The notes beneath the pieces were generated by a model. That model did no database searches. It worked only from the letters and a program-made list of their open reading frames with translations, and was not told the DNA's origin. The translations under genes and the position numbers were made by a program. From positions 120,552 to 184,551 of the forward strand of contig NZ_JACJOO010000048.1 in NCBI RefSeq assembly GCF_014695575.1: a stretch of 64,000 bases of DNA, given 5' to 3'. Below are positions 27,625 to 38,527 of this stretch, one piece after another. Every line of letters begins with the position of its first letter. Within the stretch, counting starts at the first letter, position 1. The DNA comes from Leptolyngbya sp. FACHB-8 (GTDB lineage Bacteria; Cyanobacteriota; Cyanobacteriia; Elainellales; Elainellaceae).

Positions 27625-29409
27625 ATGGAACGGCTCAAGACAGAGGTACTGGTTGTCGGCGGCGGCACGGGGGGTACAGCAGCTGCTCTCCAAGCCGCCC
27701 GCCGAGGCGCACAAACAATTCTAGTCAGTGAGTTTTCCTGGCTAGGGGGGATGCTGACATCAGCAGGGGTGAGTGCTCCGGATGGCAATGAGCTACAAGC
27801 TTTGCAGACCGGCATTTGGGGAACCTTTGTCCAGGAATTAGAACGGCGACAGCCAGGTGGTTTAGACAATGGCTGGGTTAGCTTCTTTACCTATGAGCCG
27901 CGTCTTGGAGCCGCAATCTTTGCCAATTGGGTAGTAGCACTGCCCAACTTACATTGGATTCAGGGGCAGGTGCCTCTTGACGTACAGCGGACGGGCGATC
28001 GCCTTTCCGCTGTTCGTTTTGAAGACTACTTCATTGAAGCCGACATCATTTTGGATGGCACCGAGTTAGGGGATCTGCTTGCCCTGGCAGAGATACCTTA
28101 CCGCTGGGGCTGGGAGTTGCAGTCAGAGTTGGGTGAGCCCAGTGCTCCTCCAGTGCTAGAAGATTGGATGGTTCGCTATCCGGTGCAAGCTCCTACATGG
28201 GTTGTGGTTTTACGGGATTTTGGCTCCCATGGAGCTCCTGACATTCTCCCTGGTTTACCGGGAGACGTCATGGATGATTTTCAGGGAGCCTGGGATGGAT
28301 ATGGGGCTGAGACATTTTTGAATTATGGCCGTTTGCCAGGCGATCGCTTCATGATCAACTGGCCCCAGAAAGGCAATGACTACGGCGAGGGTTGCGATCG
28401 TCTCGTCACCTCTGCCTCTGCTCGGCAAGAATTTTTTCAGGATGCTCAGCAGTACAGCCAGCAATTTGCTCGCTTCATTCAGCAAAATTTGGGCGATCGC
28501 TATGGCCTGGCATCCGATACATTTCCACAAATCCCTGGAACTCCTGGCGGTGGTGCCTTTGCTCTCCATCCCTACTTCCGGGAAAGCCGACGACTGGTTG
28601 GGCTAACGACGGTACGGGAGCAAGATATTCTGCCGATTTCTGGAGGAAATGTTGCCCCGCTGCCGCTGACTCCTGAGGGAATCGTTGAGGCGATCGCCGT
28701 CGGTAACTACCCCAATGACCACCACTACCCGAACCATGCTATTCCCTTCCACCCCAAATCAATGCGCTGGGGTGGTCGCTGGACGGGGACACCCTTTGCC
28801 ATTCCCTACCGCAGCCTGGTTCCGCTGACACTTAATGGGTTATTAGTCTGCGATAAAAACATTTCGGTTTCCCACATGGCGAATGGGGCAACCCGTTTAC
28901 AACCGCTAGTGTTAGGGATTGGTCAGGCAGCTGGTATGGCAGCCGCTCTTTGTATTGAGCAACAGTGCCAGCCCCGCGATCTCCCTGTATCTTTGTTGCA
29001 GCGGGCTCTCCTGGCAGAGCCCACCGCTCCGGCGGCAGTGATTCCCCTCCTGCATCCCACATTGGGGCATGAGGAGTGGCGATCGCAGCAAGAACTTTTT
29101 CTCAACTATCCAGAAAAATACCCAACGAATGGAATCGCAGCCTGCTCAATAGAATCTGCTACCGCTCCACCAGAAGCATGGAAAATGACAGGTCATTTTT
29201 CGCGTCATTCAGAGGAAAGCTACCGTTTACGAGGCAATCTTCTCGGCAAAAATACGGAGCCTCCAGCTTTGGTGACTCTGTTTCCTGACGTTGAGCAACA
29301 ACTGCGTCAGCTACAAGACGAGCAGCTCATCACCGTCTACGGAAAAGCAAACCTCTATGGTAATTGGATTCGAGTGGAATATCTCAATAAATTAAACGTA
29401 ACGTCCTGA
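27625..29409 (+). CDS. FAD-dependent oxidoreductase (FAD_oxidored family)
   Basis: 594-residue flavoprotein. The N-terminal dinucleotide-binding motif is VVGGGTGGTAAALQAARRG, followed by LVSEFSWLGGMLTSAGVSAPDG, typical of the PF12831 family. A second FAD contact, RLQPLVLGIGQAAGMAAALC, is near residue 430. The C-terminal 120 residues resemble no named domain. The substrate is unknown. It starts 9 bp after recA and likely shares its transcript, an arrangement worth noting because the family is not a known repair factor. Confidence 0.87.
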   Translation: MERLKTEVLVVGGGTGGTAAALQAARRGAQTILVSEFSWLGGMLTSAGVSAPDGNELQALQTGIWGTFVQELERRQPGGLDNGWVSFFTYEPRLGAAIFANWVVALPNLHWIQGQVPLDVQRTGDRLSAVRFEDYFIEADIILDGTELGDLLALAEIPYRWGWELQSELGEPSAPPVLEDWMVRYPVQAPTWVVVLRDFGSHGAPDILPGLPGDVMDDFQGAWDGYGAETFLNYGRLPGDRFMINWPQKGNDYGEGCDRLVTSASARQEFFQDAQQYSQQFARFIQQNLGDRYGLASDTFPQIPGTPGGGAFALHPYFRESRRLVGLTTVREQDILPISGGNVAPLPLTPEGIVEAIAVGNYPNDHHYPNHAIPFHPKSMRWGGRWTGTPFAIPYRSLVPLTLNGLLVCDKNISVSHMANGATRLQPLVLGIGQAAGMAAALCIEQQCQPRDLPVSLLQRALLAEPTAPAAVIPLLHPTLGHEEWRSQQELFLNYPEKYPTNGIAACSIESATAPPEAWKMTGHFSRHSEESYRLRGNLLGKNTEPPALVTLFPDVEQQLRQLQDEQLITVYGKANLYGNWIRVEYLNKLNVTS

Positions 29410-29465
29410 TTCGATTTCATAACGCATGTAACAGGGAATAGAAAACCCAACACGGATTCCCTTCC

Positions 29466-29666
29466 ATGCTTATCTCAATTCTTACGCTTGCGACAGCTTC
29501 TCTGCTGCCTTTTACTGGCCAGATTGCTCCTGCTATGACTAGCCCCAGCGCAAGTGTACCATCCTATCCGACCTATGAAAAGCAGCATTCCACAACCATC
29601 CCGTTGCATGTGCAATTCTTCCATCGGGGCAGCGGACGGTGTGAACTGCCCAACTGCAGCGCTTAA
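29466..29666 (+). CDS. patX: PatX-like RGSGR peptide precursor
   Basis: 66-residue precursor with an N-terminal signal peptide (MLISILTLATASLLPFTGQ) and the pentapeptide RGSGR in HVQFFHRGSGRCELP near the C terminus. RGSGR is the HetR-inhibiting signal shared by PatS, HetN and PatX. PatX is a small exported RGSGR protein known to be associated with hetR across filamentous cyanobacteria. Here hetR begins 330 bp downstream on the same strand, which strongly supports the call. After export and processing, the peptide would enter neighbouring cells and bind HetR. The eight residues after RGSGR, including two cysteines, would need removal or tolerance. Very short, so easily missed by automated annotation. 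Confidence 0.85.
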   Translation: MLISILTLATASLLPFTGQIAPAMTSPSASVPSYPTYEKQHSTTIPLHVQFFHRGSGRCELPNCSA

Positions 29667-29980
29667 GTAAATTGCGAACTTGACGGATATCGGATGCGTT
29701 TCGTTTGAAGCCTGATGGAGAGGAAGCAGCGCAGTTTCCAACCCCTTTAGATGCACAGGTTTTTCCCCTGGCTCGATGTTTTTCCAAGTAAAGAGGGCAT
29801 TCTAAGAACAATTCGTCAATCTAGCCCTCAGCCGCTTCTATCAAACCCAGAGACTTGAGCTGATACCTGAGAAATGGTTGTGAAGCTTCCAAAATAGTCT
29901 AAACTAGCATTATTTTCATGCTACCTGCCTATTTGGGTGCTAATGGCAGAGTTCTGACGGTTTTGCACACTTCGACGTAG

Positions 29981-30916
<936 letters not shown>

Positions 30917-31087
30917 CCTGACGCCTTGGGGCTGACCTGCCATTTTGTTTTAACAGTAAAGGGCTGTTTATAGGCTCTGCTTCGTTTTACGGATGCGGGG
31001 CCTTTATGCTAATGCCACATGTATTCAATCAGCAATTCTCAGTATGGAATTAGGCCCGAAAACCGCTTGCCGAAGGCAAGCGTTCGG

Positions 31088-31140
31088 CCTTCAAAGCCAA
31101 GATTGCGCGCCCGACGGGCGCGCAATCTTGGCTTTGAAGG
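31088..31140. repeat. Perfect palindrome downstream of hetR
   Basis: A 25-bp perfect stem with a GAC loop; arm starts CCTTCAAAGCCAAGATTGCG. An adjoining upstream hairpin (near 31050) resembles the one at 6031. Another degenerate palindrome follows near 31185-31230. Confidence 0.75.
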
Positions 31141-31346
31141 TCATAATGAGAACTGCTGGTATTCAATATTCGTTCAGACTGACGCATTTATTATGGCGTG
31201 GTGTGCAAAGCGCACTACGCAGTAATAGATGCTCTAAATATGGTGGGCCTCTGGAAGTTCTAATTGGTCTCAAAACATGGCGGATTTGATCTCAGACCCT
31301 TGCTATATCCTATTAACGGTACAGCCAGCTAAATGGACGTTGACAG

Positions 31347-32588
31347 ATGATGCAGGGTTGGACAAGAAAGAAGCGCAGCAAGTCAGCCCCCCACAAACAG
31401 GCAAAACAGGCGGCTCATCTCAATCCCTGGTATTTGGGGTCGCTCTTGCCGGGGGCGATCGCCATTGCCCTACTGCCCAACATGCTGATGAACTTGAGCG
31501 CTGGACATTACGGCCAGGTAGCCACGGCTGAAACTCAAATTCTGCCCGCTGGCCCCGGTGTTTTTTTGCCCGACTTTCCTACATTTAATAGTGAGTTGTT
31601 AGACCAGCAGCTTTATCTCTATGGCAATTATGTGCTCTCCAATGGGCCGCCAGATGTGCTGGTTGTTGGCAGTTCACGGGCATTGCAGGGTGTAGATCCA
31701 GCTGTTTTACAACAAGCGCTGGTGGCACAGGGGCTCACGCACGTTGATGTGTACAATTTCAGCATCAATGGTGCCACGGCTCAGGCTGTCGATTTTATGG
31801 TGCGCCAGTTGCTGGCCCCTGAGCAGTTACCCCGCCTGATAATTTGGGCCGACGGCTCCCGCGCCTTTAACAGTGCCCGAGAAGATCTAACCTTTAACGG
31901 GATTGCAACGTCTCCTGGTTACCGACAGGTGATGGCAGGCGATCGCCCTATCCCCGTGCTACCCCCCGTGGCAGTTCATGAGAATCAGGATAATCGCTGT
32001 GTTGAGACGGCTCCCATGGCGATGACCAGTGAAGCTGCTTTGCCTTTGCCCTGCGTATTACCCGGCTTGCTTCAAGGGAAGGATTTTCCGGTCACCCGAA
32101 CGCTCACTGCCACTCTGTCTCAACCGACTGTTCTGGAGTTAACGGACAAAGGTTTTAACGCTGTCCCAGATGAGTATAATCCGGCTACTTATTTTCAGCG
32201 CTTCCCTCGGGTGGCAGGACAGTACGACAACAACTATTCACCCTTCCAATTGGCAGGGGTACAAACAGACGCAACTCTGGCACTCGCTCGCTATCTCAGC
32301 CGTCAGCGGATCCCTCTGGTCTTTGTCAGCCTGCCCCTCCACCGAGATCATTTTGACAACTTTCGCCTGACGCGCGAGCAACAATTTCGTCAGCACATGC
32401 AACAGTTGGCGACTCAGGGCGGCTTTGTCTATCGAGATTTGAGCCGTCAGTGGGATACTCAACCTCGCTACTTCCAAGATCCCAGCCACCTGAATCGAAA
32501 TGGGGCACGAGCCGTGGCCGAGTATCTCGCGACTGATCCCAGCATTCCCTGGCGAATTCTAGTAGAAGCAGAAACAGCTGCTCCTTAG
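31347..32588 (+). CDS. Membrane-anchored SGNH-hydrolase-like protein (DUF1574 type)
   Basis: 413 residues. A basic N-terminal stretch precedes a single hydrophobic anchor (about 29-51, LGSLLPGAIAIALLPNMLMNL). The rest is probably extracytoplasmic. Block I of the SGNH fold is VLVVGSSRALQGVD (Ser nucleophile), and block V is FQDPSHLNRNGARAVAEYL (Asp/His). This is the arrangement of cyanobacterial DUF1574 and AlgJ/AlgX-like proteins, which transfer or remove acetyl groups on exported polysaccharide. No polysaccharide genes are adjacent, so that role is inference. Confidence 0.8.
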   Translation: MMQGWTRKKRSKSAPHKQAKQAAHLNPWYLGSLLPGAIAIALLPNMLMNLSAGHYGQVATAETQILPAGPGVFLPDFPTFNSELLDQQLYLYGNYVLSNGPPDVLVVGSSRALQGVDPAVLQQALVAQGLTHVDVYNFSINGATAQAVDFMVRQLLAPEQLPRLIIWADGSRAFNSAREDLTFNGIATSPGYRQVMAGDRPIPVLPPVAVHENQDNRCVETAPMAMTSEAALPLPCVLPGLLQGKDFPVTRTLTATLSQPTVLELTDKGFNAVPDEYNPATYFQRFPRVAGQYDNNYSPFQLAGVQTDATLALARYLSRQRIPLVFVSLPLHRDHFDNFRLTREQQFRQHMQQLATQGGFVYRDLSRQWDTQPRYFQDPSHLNRNGARAVAEYLATDPSIPWRILVEAETAAP

Positions 32589-32656
32589 ATACCTGATTGT
32601 GTTTCAAACCTGGAACAGTCGGGACATTATCAAAATCTGGACAGGCCATTAGCTAA

Positions 32657-32776
32657 CCTCAATTCGGGATAAGCCCAAAAGCTCATTGTTGCGTGCGCGA
32701 AGCGCACGCAACAATGAGCTTTTTCGAGTGCCGCACGACGCGCGGCACTCGAAAAAGCCCTTAACCCGAACTAAGG
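32657..32776. repeat. Family D MITE-like element, copy 1 (120 bp, two hairpins)
   Basis: Terminal inverted repeats CCTCAATTCGGGATAAG and CTTAACCCGAACTAAGG enclose two side-by-side hairpins with apices GCGCGAAGCGC and GCACGACGCGCGGC. Flanks TTAGCTAA (32649-32656) and TTAGCTTA (32777-32784) are an 8-bp target duplication with one mismatch. The same 120-bp length occurs at 54303. Confidence 0.88.
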
Positions 32777-32783
32777 TTAGCTT

Positions 32784-32886
32784 AGGAGATTTCCAGATAA
32801 GAACTTCCCCATTATTTGAAAAAAAGGCGCGGCTTCGCCGCGCCTTTTTTTCAAATAATGGGGATATTGTTTCTCAGAAATCTCCT
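32784..32886. repeat. Family E MITE-like element, copy 1 (103 bp)
   Basis: Ends AGGAGATTTC and GAAATCTCCT. The central stem CCCCATTATTTGAAAAAAAGG/ repeat arm has an apex GGCTTCGCC. An identical-length copy, in the opposite orientation, lies at 58388-58490. It directly abuts the right target duplication of the family D element. Confidence 0.88.
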
Positions 32887-32945
32887 TAGTAGAAAGCCTA
32901 AGTTGCAAGATGGCTTTCTAACTTACCAAGCACTTTGGTATGGAA

Positions 32946-34136
32946 TTAACGCTTAATCGGCGTGCCACAGGGGTAAGTCGCAATTGTGGGCTGACCCTCG
33001 GGCGTGACAGGTTGGATGCGGGGCTTGTGCTCGCCGCCTTTTTCCAGCGCCGCCAAATAGTCTGTACGGAGGGTATTCAGCAGTTCTTCTCGGCGATCGT
33101 ACAAACGCTTTAACGGGCGGGGCTCACACTGATTGACGGTGTAAGCACCAATCAACGGTAGGGCAATGGTGCTGTCGGTATAGCAGACGATGGTGTTGGG
33201 TAACTCATCGGGATCTACTTTGCCCCAGCTTACGGCTTCACTGGGGGTTGCTCCTGACAGCCCGCCTGTATCGGGACGAGCATCAGTAATTTGCACAAAG
33301 AAGTCGTGTCCCCGTTCTTCTAAGCCCAGTACCTCGTGGATTTGGGGTTGAGTTTGTAGCAGGAAGTTTTTCGGGCTACCACCGCCAAGAATGATGGCAG
33401 CACTCTTGCCTTCCTGGTCAGAGTTGCCAGTGTTGCGGGCACCGTAGGCGATCGCCGCCGTCTCATTCACATCCAGCGAGGGATCCAGTACGAGTTTGGA
33501 GCCTTCCAGAGCTAGGGCCGCCACATTCATACCGATAGAACTGTCTCCCGGTGAGGAGGTATAGATGGGTACGCCACACTCATAGGCTGTAGACAGCAAA
33601 CACGAATGTGTGACCCCCAACTGCTTCTCGATAGCGTTGATGTACTTACCCAGTAGGTAGTGAAATTCGGCCGTACCCATGCGCTTTTGGAAGGGCTCGG
33701 CGCGTAGCAGTTCACGAATAAAAGCGTCCGTTTCCAACAGCACATCGTAACCAAACACGATGTCATAAATCCGGATACGGTTTTCCTGACGCAGTTTGAC
33801 ATCATCCACAAAAGGATTGCTGGCGTAGAGGTCAAAACCCAGGCCGTAATGGAGATCGTGGTAAAGGTTAGCCCCTGTGCTGATGATCCAATCAATAAAG
33901 CCGTTCCGCATTAAGGGAGCCAGCACCGACACGCCAAAGCCAGCCGGGGTCAAGGCACCGGAGAGACTGAGGCCAACGGTAACGCCCTCTTGGAACACGT
34001 CGCGGGTGAGCAGATGGCAAATTTCCCGCAGGCGCGCCGAGTTATAGGCGGTGAAATACTGATCAATCAACTCGACAACCCCTACGTTCGCAGAGACTGG
34101 AGCAGGAGCAATTTTGCGGCTAAGACGATTCGACAT
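32946..34136 (-). CDS. Deoxyhypusine synthase-like protein
   Basis: 396-residue member of the deoxyhypusine synthase family. In eukaryotes and archaea the enzyme moves the aminobutyl group of spermidine to eIF5A. Bacteria lack eIF5A, and bacterial relatives are thought or shown to make homospermidine or other polyamines. Motifs seen are [47 protein letters not shown] and [15 protein letters not shown], the last holding the lysine expected to form the enzyme-substrate imine. Start ATG 34136 with AAAGGAA upstream. The preceding 700 bp has no gene. Confidence 0.88.
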   Translation of the reverse strand: MSNRLSRKIAPAPVSANVGVVELIDQYFTAYNSARLREICHLLTRDVFQEGVTVGLSLSGALTPAGFGVSVLAPLMRNGFIDWIISTGANLYHDLHYGLGFDLYASNPFVDDVKLRQENRIRIYDIVFGYDVLLETDAFIRELLRAEPFQKRMGTAEFHYLLGKYINAIEKQLGVTHSCLLSTAYECGVPIYTSSPGDSSIGMNVAALALEGSKLVLDPSLDVNETAAIAYGARNTGNSDQEGKSAAIILGGGSPKNFLLQTQPQIHEVLGLEERGHDFFVQITDARPDTGGLSGATPSEAVSWGKVDPDELPNTIVCYTDSTIALPLIGAYTVNQCEPRPLKRLYDRREELLNTLRTDYLAALEKGGEHKPRIQPVTPEGQPTIATYPCGTPIKR

Positions 34137-34849
34137 GATGGATTCCTTTGTTGTGAAATGGCTAAAAATGACAAAATTCCCATGCGATCGCAGTGTGGAT
34201 CTCCAGCAATAGGCTCAGAGCCTCCGAGGCATAGGAAAATTTAGCTATTCAACACTGAGCCAGGGAGCGCTTGCCCTCAAAACATCAGCATTTGGGCTGC
34301 ATCCTGTTACAGCTCATGGTTAGAGAAGATTAAACGTCTCGCAACGGGAACACGTTTCGTGCGGAACACACGAACTATCAACGTTTCAAACCATCTCTGA
34401 ATCCAATCCTGCACGTGACAGGATTAACACACCTATTGCGTTTAATTCGGAACTCGTTCCAACACTGCCATCGAGTGGTGCAAGTTATATCTGCGATCGA
34501 CCCAGTTTGCGCTAGAAGGGACTCGGCATGACTGTCTGAACCGGCAGCCTTCACAAACCTCGGTTACAGGTCGATCAGCCTGGACTGGGCCCTTCGCACC
34601 GATCGGCCCAGGAGAGGGCAGGGTCGGAGAGCCGTCTGCGCTGCAATTTCATTTCTAGATACCAGACGGGAAGCCAAGGCCGCCCTGCCAGTGAATCCAG
34701 CTTCAACGCATCCACCTCGATCGTTAAACAATCCCCATTAGTCTAACACCTGTCCCCATAGCCACTTGGGAGCTAATACGGAGGAACCAGCAGGGATAAC
34801 CGCCCCGTTACTTAGGAGGGCGTACTCCGCATTATCACAATCAAATGCT
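34137..34849. other. Long non-coding region upstream of DHS-like gene
   Basis: 713 bp without a convincing gene on either strand. It has balanced composition and local structure, for example CTGGGCC/GGCCCAG near 34585-34612 and an imperfect outer pair TAATACGGAG/CTCCGCATTA near 34773-34835. It could carry a structured RNA or a long leader of the leftward genes; I could not match it to tmRNA, RNase P RNA, SRP RNA or a known riboswitch. Confidence 0.4.
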
Positions 34850-35716
34850 CTACATCAAAGCTTTGATGGTGAGGGCGTATTGCATCTCGGTAGTGACCCC
34901 AATACCGCTTTTGAGGCTACCGGAGATGGGGACTGTTGTACGGGAATTGGGCGCGGCGACTAAGGCAATATGGCGATCGCCCACGGCCAACCCCTGAGTT
35001 GGGTCATATCCCCGCCATCCTGCCCCTGGCAGATAGACCTCAGCCCAGGCGTGGAGGTGACGCTGCTTCCAGTCCGGATCGCCTTCATGGTAGCCGCTGA
35101 CAAAGCGGGCTGCTAAACCCATGGCTCGGCACGCTTCGATGAAGAGCACCGTCATATCCCGACAAGAAGCGGTTTTTGTTTTCCAGGTCAGGCCAGGTGG
35201 AAAGGGGTCGCCCTGTTCTCGCACAATGTGCTGGCACGTGTTAAAAATCTGCTGGTTCAGCTCCCACAGGAACATCACTGGGTTGCCGTCTGTTTTCTCC
35301 CAAATGGTACCTGCTAGCTCAACAGCCACTGGGTCTAGAGCCGGGAAGTTAGCGGCGGCGGATGTGAGATAGGGGTGAAGTTGGGCCTGTAGAGTGGTGG
35401 GGTAATCCAACGGCAAACGATTGACCCAGGGTTCGAGCAGATAGGCGAAGGGGTTACTCCGATGGGTCTCTATCTCAAAGGATGTGGCAATTTGCAGGGT
35501 CATTAAGGGATTGGAGTCAAAGTGGGCAATCAGAATATCGTTGCCGTCCAGATCAACGTTTTCGATGATCTGAATAGGAGCAGGAGAGATGTCGAGGGTG
35601 AAATTGACCAGGGTTTGGGTCAGGTCAGCTCGAGGGCGCAGGCGGATAACGTGGGGTGAAAGGCTAACCGGGCGATCGTATTGATAGAGGGTCGTGTGGG
35701 AAACAAAATAGCGCAC
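34850..35716 (-). CDS. Transglutaminase-like cysteine protease family protein
   Basis: 288 residues. An N-terminal bacterial transglutaminase-like beta domain (about 1-90, MRYFVSHTTLYQYDRPVSLSPHVIRLRPR) precedes the papain-like catalytic core. The triad is Cys in KTASCRDMTVLF, His in HLHAWAEVYLPG and Asp in YDPTQG. It is the third gene of the conserved ATP-grasp / alpha-E / transglutaminase trio, all leftward with gaps of 86 and 92 bp. Such trios are proposed to synthesise and then process or crosslink a peptide-like product. Product unknown. Confidence 0.9.
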   Translation of the reverse strand: MRYFVSHTTLYQYDRPVSLSPHVIRLRPRADLTQTLVNFTLDISPAPIQIIENVDLDGNDILIAHFDSNPLMTLQIATSFEIETHRSNPFAYLLEPWVNRLPLDYPTTLQAQLHPYLTSAAANFPALDPVAVELAGTIWEKTDGNPVMFLWELNQQIFNTCQHIVREQGDPFPPGLTWKTKTASCRDMTVLFIEACRAMGLAARFVSGYHEGDPDWKQRHLHAWAEVYLPGAGWRGYDPTQGLAVGDRHIALVAAPNSRTTVPISGSLKSGIGVTTEMQYALTIKALM

Positions 35717-35808
35717 AAGGCATGGGGAGGTAGGTGGAGATATGGCTGACGGATAGCAGCGCCCCTATCGTGCAACTCTGGCCTTACGGTAGGGGCGACG
35801 ATCGCACG

Positions 35809-36756
35809 CTATGAAGCAGGATGCAGAGCGATAAAGGTGTCGTAGACCTGATTGCCGACGTTATTAAGGCTAATTTCAAGCTGATCAAGAAATTCATGCA
35901 AGCCCTGCTTGATGATTTCTTCCACGGTGATGAAATCCAGTTCCGACCGCAGCTTGCCCAGAGCTCTCTCAGCGGAGTTATGCCAGGTGCCAGGTGTGCC
36001 GCCTGTAATGCGGTGGAGCGATCGCTCTGCATGGAGCAAGCAAAACTGAATGGAGCGGGGAAACTCACGATCCAAAACCAGAAAACTGACAATTCCTTCC
36101 GGTGAAATGCGCTGCTGACACTTACGATACATCTCATAGCCAGAGGTAGATTTCAGCAGTGCAATCCACTGAAGTTCATCCAGAGAACTACCCACATCCT
36201 TGACCGAAGGGAGCAGGATGAAATATTTCACATCTAAAATTCGAGCTGTTTTGTCAGCGCGCTCGAGCATTCGTCCCATTTGCCCGAATTGCCAGCCTTC
36301 GTTATGGGCCATGGTGCCATCCATAATGCCTGCGAACAAATGGCTCGCCATTTTTACCTCTGCAAAGAAGCTGGAGAACTCTCGTAGGGGAGACTTGGCG
36401 GCATCTTGCACCATAAAGTAAAAGTCATTCACCTGTTCCCACATCTCAGAGGAGATGGCTTCACGCACCGTACGAGCATTTTCCCGAGCAGCCCGCAGGC
36501 AGGAAATGATGGAGTTGGGATACTGGGTGTCGAAGGTGAGAAAGTGAATGACACTCTCGGCTGTGGTATCACCGTAGCGTTCCCGAAACAGATCGAGATC
36601 TCCAGTGGTGAAGATCAGCGGCTCCCATTGCTGAGCCAGCCCCAAGGGTGTATCTAGCAGCAGGTTTAGGTTCACATCCACAAAACGGGCAATGTTTTCG
36701 GCCCGTTCGACATACCGGGTGAGCCAGTAGATGGAATCGGCAACGCGGCTGAGCAT
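35809..36756 (-). CDS. Alpha-E domain protein (DUF403)
   Basis: 315-residue all-helical protein of the alpha-E family. The start MLSRVADSIYWLTRYVERAENIARFVDVNL is diagnostic, as are AREISSEMWEQVNDFY-like helices and the C-terminal repeat of the helical fold. The function is unknown. It always travels with a circularly permuted ATP-grasp ligase and a transglutaminase-like protein, as here. It probably forms a complex with the ATP-grasp enzyme. The short spacing to both neighbours supports one transcript. Confidence 0.93.
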   Translation of the reverse strand: MLSRVADSIYWLTRYVERAENIARFVDVNLNLLLDTPLGLAQQWEPLIFTTGDLDLFRERYGDTTAESVIHFLTFDTQYPNSIISCLRAARENARTVREAISSEMWEQVNDFYFMVQDAAKSPLREFSSFFAEVKMASHLFAGIMDGTMAHNEGWQFGQMGRMLERADKTARILDVKYFILLPSVKDVGSSLDELQWIALLKSTSGYEMYRKCQQRISPEGIVSFLVLDREFPRSIQFCLLHAERSLHRITGGTPGTWHNSAERALGKLRSELDFITVEEIIKQGLHEFLDQLEISLNNVGNQVYDTFIALHPAS

Positions 36757-36842
36757 AAAGAGGGAAATGGGTAATGGGAAGAGTAATTGGGGGATGCCTG
36801 AAGGCGATTAATTTGGGTTAGCAATTCCGTTCAGCACAGGTT

Positions 36843-38285
36843 TCAGGTCACGGGATCGGCCAGAACCCAGGTGTCTTTTCCGCCACCGCCTTGCGAAGAG
36901 TTCACCACGAGGGAACCCTTGCGTAATGCAACACGGGTGAAGCCCCCAGGGCTAATGTAGATGTCTTCGCCGTAGAGGATATAGGGGCGCAGGTCGACGT
37001 GGCAGCCTTCGAAGCGATCGCCCATTAAGGCGGGCACTCGCGACAAGGTCAGTGTTGGCTGTGCAATATAGTTCCGTGGATTAGCCTGAATCTTTTGGGC
37101 AAACTCTTCACGCTGCTCAGGGGTGGCATGGGGGCCAATTAACATCCCATAGCCGCCCGACTCATTCGCGGCCTTGACCACCAATGTATCCAGGTTATCC
37201 AGCACATGCCCCTGATCCTTGGGTTGCCAGCAGAGGTAAGTCGGCACATTGGGGATGATGGCATCCTCGCCCAGATAATAGCGAATCATCTGCGGCACGT
37301 AGGCGTAAATCACCTTGTCATCCGCTACTCCGGTGCCCGGTGCATTTGCCAGGGCAACCCGTCCCTTGCGGTAAACATCCATAATTCCAGGAATACCAAG
37401 CAGAGAGTCGGGGCGGAAGGCGAGCGGGTCGAGAAAGTCGTCATCCATGCGGCGATAGAGCACGTCCACCTGCTTAAGCCCTTTCGTGGTGCGCATGTTG
37501 AGATAGCCATCAGAGACGACTAAATCACTTCCTTCTACCAGCTCAACCCCCATTTGTTGGGCTAAGAAGGAATGCTCAAAATAAGCCGAGTTGTAAATTC
37601 CGGGGGTCAAGACCGCCACAACGGGCCGTGGAATCGCTTCGGGAGCCAGGTTTAGAAGTGTATCTAGAAGCCGGCCGGGGTAATCATCCACGGGTAGGAT
37701 TGCCATCCGGTTGAAGACAATGGGAAAGGTAGTCTTCATGACCCGGCGGTTTTCTAACACGTAGGAAATACCGGAGGGACAGCGGAGATTGTCTTCCAGC
37801 ACGTACCATTGGCCGTCGCGATCGCGCACCAGATCCGTCCCGGTTACATGGCACCAAATCCCCTTGGGCGGCTGCAACCCCATGCAGGCTTTCAGAAATC
37901 CCTTTGAGGAGGTGATCACATCCTCAGGAATCACCCCATCTTTAATGATTTTCTGCTCACCGTAAATATCCGACAGAAACAGGTTGAGAGCATGGATGCG
38001 CTGCTTTAAACCCCGATCTAACCAGGCCCAATCTGAAGCAGAGACAATGCGGGGAATAATATCAAAGGGCAAAATTCGCTCAGTGCCCTCATTGTCGCTA
38101 TAAACGTTGAACGTTGCGCCAAGCTTAAACAGTGCTTGTTGCGCAATTTGCTGTCGCTGGCATAATTCTTCGACGGATAGCTCACACAGTTTGTCGTAGA
38201 GGGTCGCTGCCTCGGGGCGAGGCTTCCTGGCTCCGAGAAACAGCTCGTCGTAGAAATCTCCGGGGTCGTAGTCCTGAATCTGCAC
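36843..38285 (-). CDS. Circularly permuted ATP-grasp type 2 protein
   Basis: 480-residue ATP-grasp ligase of the circularly permuted type 2 class (former DUF404/DUF407). Characteristic stretches are GTERILPFDIIPRIVSASDWAWLDRGLKQRI, VTGTDLVRDRDGQWYVLEDNLRCPSG and VKAANESGGYGMLIG (ATP-binding loop). These enzymes are predicted to make amide bonds between an acid and an amine or amino acid. It is the first gene of the three-gene leftward operon with the alpha-E and transglutaminase-like proteins. Start ATG 38285. Confidence 0.93.
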   Translation of the reverse strand: MQIQDYDPGDFYDELFLGARKPRPEAATLYDKLCELSVEELCQRQQIAQQALFKLGATFNVYSDNEGTERILPFDIIPRIVSASDWAWLDRGLKQRIHALNLFLSDIYGEQKIIKDGVIPEDVITSSKGFLKACMGLQPPKGIWCHVTGTDLVRDRDGQWYVLEDNLRCPSGISYVLENRRVMKTTFPIVFNRMAILPVDDYPGRLLDTLLNLAPEAIPRPVVAVLTPGIYNSAYFEHSFLAQQMGVELVEGSDLVVSDGYLNMRTTKGLKQVDVLYRRMDDDFLDPLAFRPDSLLGIPGIMDVYRKGRVALANAPGTGVADDKVIYAYVPQMIRYYLGEDAIIPNVPTYLCWQPKDQGHVLDNLDTLVVKAANESGGYGMLIGPHATPEQREEFAQKIQANPRNYIAQPTLTLSRVPALMGDRFEGCHVDLRPYILYGEDIYISPGGFTRVALRKGSLVVNSSQGGGGKDTWVLADPVT

Positions 38286-38527
38286 AGTCTGGTTACGGAT
38301 AGCTGGGGCTTAACGTAATCACTATGGGCAAAGGCCAGGGATGAATCGGTTACCCCTGATACCAGTTTTGTCGGTTGTCTTAAAAGTTGATATTTGAACC
38401 CTCTGGTTTTTGTAGGGGCAATTAATCTCCAAAACCAACGGCTGAGGTCTTCTGTGCCATCTACCAGGAATGGTTTGTAGAAGTACCAAAGTGCCGGGTG
38501 ATTTCTACACTTTGGTACGACCGAACA

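Noticed and set aside
29428..29441. GTA-N8-TAG, NtcA-like site just upstream of patX
   Set aside because: One mismatch in the critical palindrome and no TA-N3-T at the right distance; chance matches of this quality are common.
34620..34710. Faint cobalamin-riboswitch-like wording (GGGAAGCCAAGGCC...GCCAGTGAATCC)
   Set aside because: The B12 box and the ordered helices are absent, and the downstream genes have no link to cobalamin.
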